From: Alphaproteobacteria bacterium
Lineage (GTDB): Bacteria; Pseudomonadota; Alphaproteobacteria; RS24
Assembly (NCBI GenBank): GCA_029248825.1
Contig: JAQWIP010000147.1
Span: forward strand, 1 to 6,156
Direction: 5' to 3'
DNA length: 6,156 bases
How positions within the stretch are numbered: the first letter of the stretch is position 1; each line of letters starts with the position of its first letter. The notes beneath the pieces were generated by a model. The model ran no database searches. It was not told the origin of the DNA and was given only the letters and a program-made list of their open reading frames with translations. Of the stretch, positions 5,722-6,156 are shown piece by piece. Position numbers and translations under genes: made by a program.

Positions 5722-6156
5722 AAAAGCTCAAGGGAGTGTCTAGCTCCACATATTGCCATGGCAGGCCATGCTGGTTCAGCATCGCCATGAACGGGTCTGG
5801 GTCAAGCTGCTCGAGGTTGAACACGCCCGGCTGCATCCACGTGCCATCCAACATCAGAGCCGCGCCAATCATCGCTGGCACGCCCGTGGTATAGCTAACC
5901 GCTTGGCTGCCCACTTCGGCAAAACACGCCTCATGGTCGCAATTATTATACAGATAGACCGTGCGCTCGACGCCCGCCTGCTGACCGCTGACGACATTGC
6001 CAATGCAGGTTTTCCCGCTGGTGGTTTTGCCCAAATCGCCAGGGTCGGGCAAAACGGCTTTTAGAAACTGCAAGGGCACAATCTCTTTGCCCTCGTAAAG
6101 CACCGGCTCAATGGCCGTCATGCCAACGTTTTGCAGCACTTCCAAATGGGTCAGAT
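5720..6156 (-). CDS. Carboxynorspermidine/carboxyspermidine synthase, C-terminal part (cut by window edge)
   Basis: This is the C-terminal 144 residues of a saccharopine dehydrogenase family enzyme (Lys9/Lys1-like, CANSDH/CASDH). The frame runs open to the window end with ...LTHLEVLQNVGMT, so the gene begins outside; the Leu after His is an internal TTG codon, not a start. Recognisable stretches are VPLQFLKAVLPDPGDLG, GKTCIGN, YLYNNCDHEACFAEVGSQA, SYTTGVPAMIGA and the terminal FDPDPF-like LDPDPFMAMLNQHGLPW. The enzyme reductively condenses aspartate semialdehyde with putrescine (or 1,3-diaminopropane) using NADPH to give carboxyspermidine (or carboxynorspermidine), which the next gene decarboxylates. 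With agmatinase in the same operon and no 2,4-diaminobutyrate route enzymes visible, putrescine and spermidine are the likelier diamine and product. Saccharopine dehydrogenase proper (lysine metabolism) is the alternative, but the nspC neighbour argues against it. Confidence 0.9.
   Translation of the reverse strand, partial: LTHLEVLQNVGMTAIEPVLYEGKEIVPLQFLKAVLPDPGDLGKTTSGKTCIGNVVSGQQAGVERTVYLYNNCDHEACFAEVGSQAVSYTTGVPAMIGAALMLDGTWMQPGVFNLEQLDPDPFMAMLNQHGLPWQYVELDTPLSF

Noticed and set aside
1..6156. CRISPR array, insertion sequence, prophage or tRNA/rRNA gene
   Set aside because: No spaced direct repeats, terminal inverted repeats with transposase, phage genes or cloverleaf-like sequence were recognised; the only tandem repeat is the 14-15-bp array at 4501-4546.

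Overview
The window looks like chromosomal DNA of an alphaproteobacterium. GC content is moderate to high (judged by eye, not counted), the ZnuC and ZnuB proteins are of proteobacterial type, spermidine is made by the carboxyspermidine route, and there is a small RNA candidate with the two-hairpin, CCUC-in-loop design known from alphaproteobacterial 'cuckoo' RNAs. No genus can be named from this sequence alone.

Layout, left to right. Bases 1-41 hold the last codons of an unidentified plus-strand gene. Bases 110-1680 carry znuC and znuB, the ATPase and permease of a high-affinity zinc ABC importer, joined by an ATGA overlap. ZnuC ends in a histidine-rich tail. znuB meets a minus-strand gene tail to tail: the two stop codons overlap within one TTAA (1677-1680). 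That minus-strand gene (1677-3491) encodes an exported DUF3604 protein with a PHP-like metal site and no known function. Its 5' flank (3492-3636) is compact and structured. It holds a ribosome binding site, a perfect 19-bp dyad, and a plus-strand small RNA candidate ending in a strong intrinsic terminator.

The right half (3637-6156, all minus strand) is a tight three-gene polyamine operon. Transcription order is carboxy(nor)spermidine synthase (cut by the window edge), carboxynorspermidine decarboxylase (nspC), then agmatinase (speB). Together they cover agmatine to putrescine (SpeB), putrescine plus aspartate semialdehyde to carboxyspermidine (synthase), and carboxyspermidine to spermidine (NspC). 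The speB/nspC junction is a tandem array of 14-15-bp units, each carrying a start codon. As written, it forms a relay of five-codon mini-ORFs linked by ATGA overlaps.

The observations most worth following are the small RNA at about 3554-3627, the start-codon repeat relay at 4501-4546, an EPGE-type motif changed to ELGT in NspC, and a Q-loop Gln-to-Glu change in ZnuC. No insertion sequence, CRISPR array, tRNA, rRNA or phage gene was seen. No gene-free stretch exceeds 300 bases; the longest is 3492-3636.
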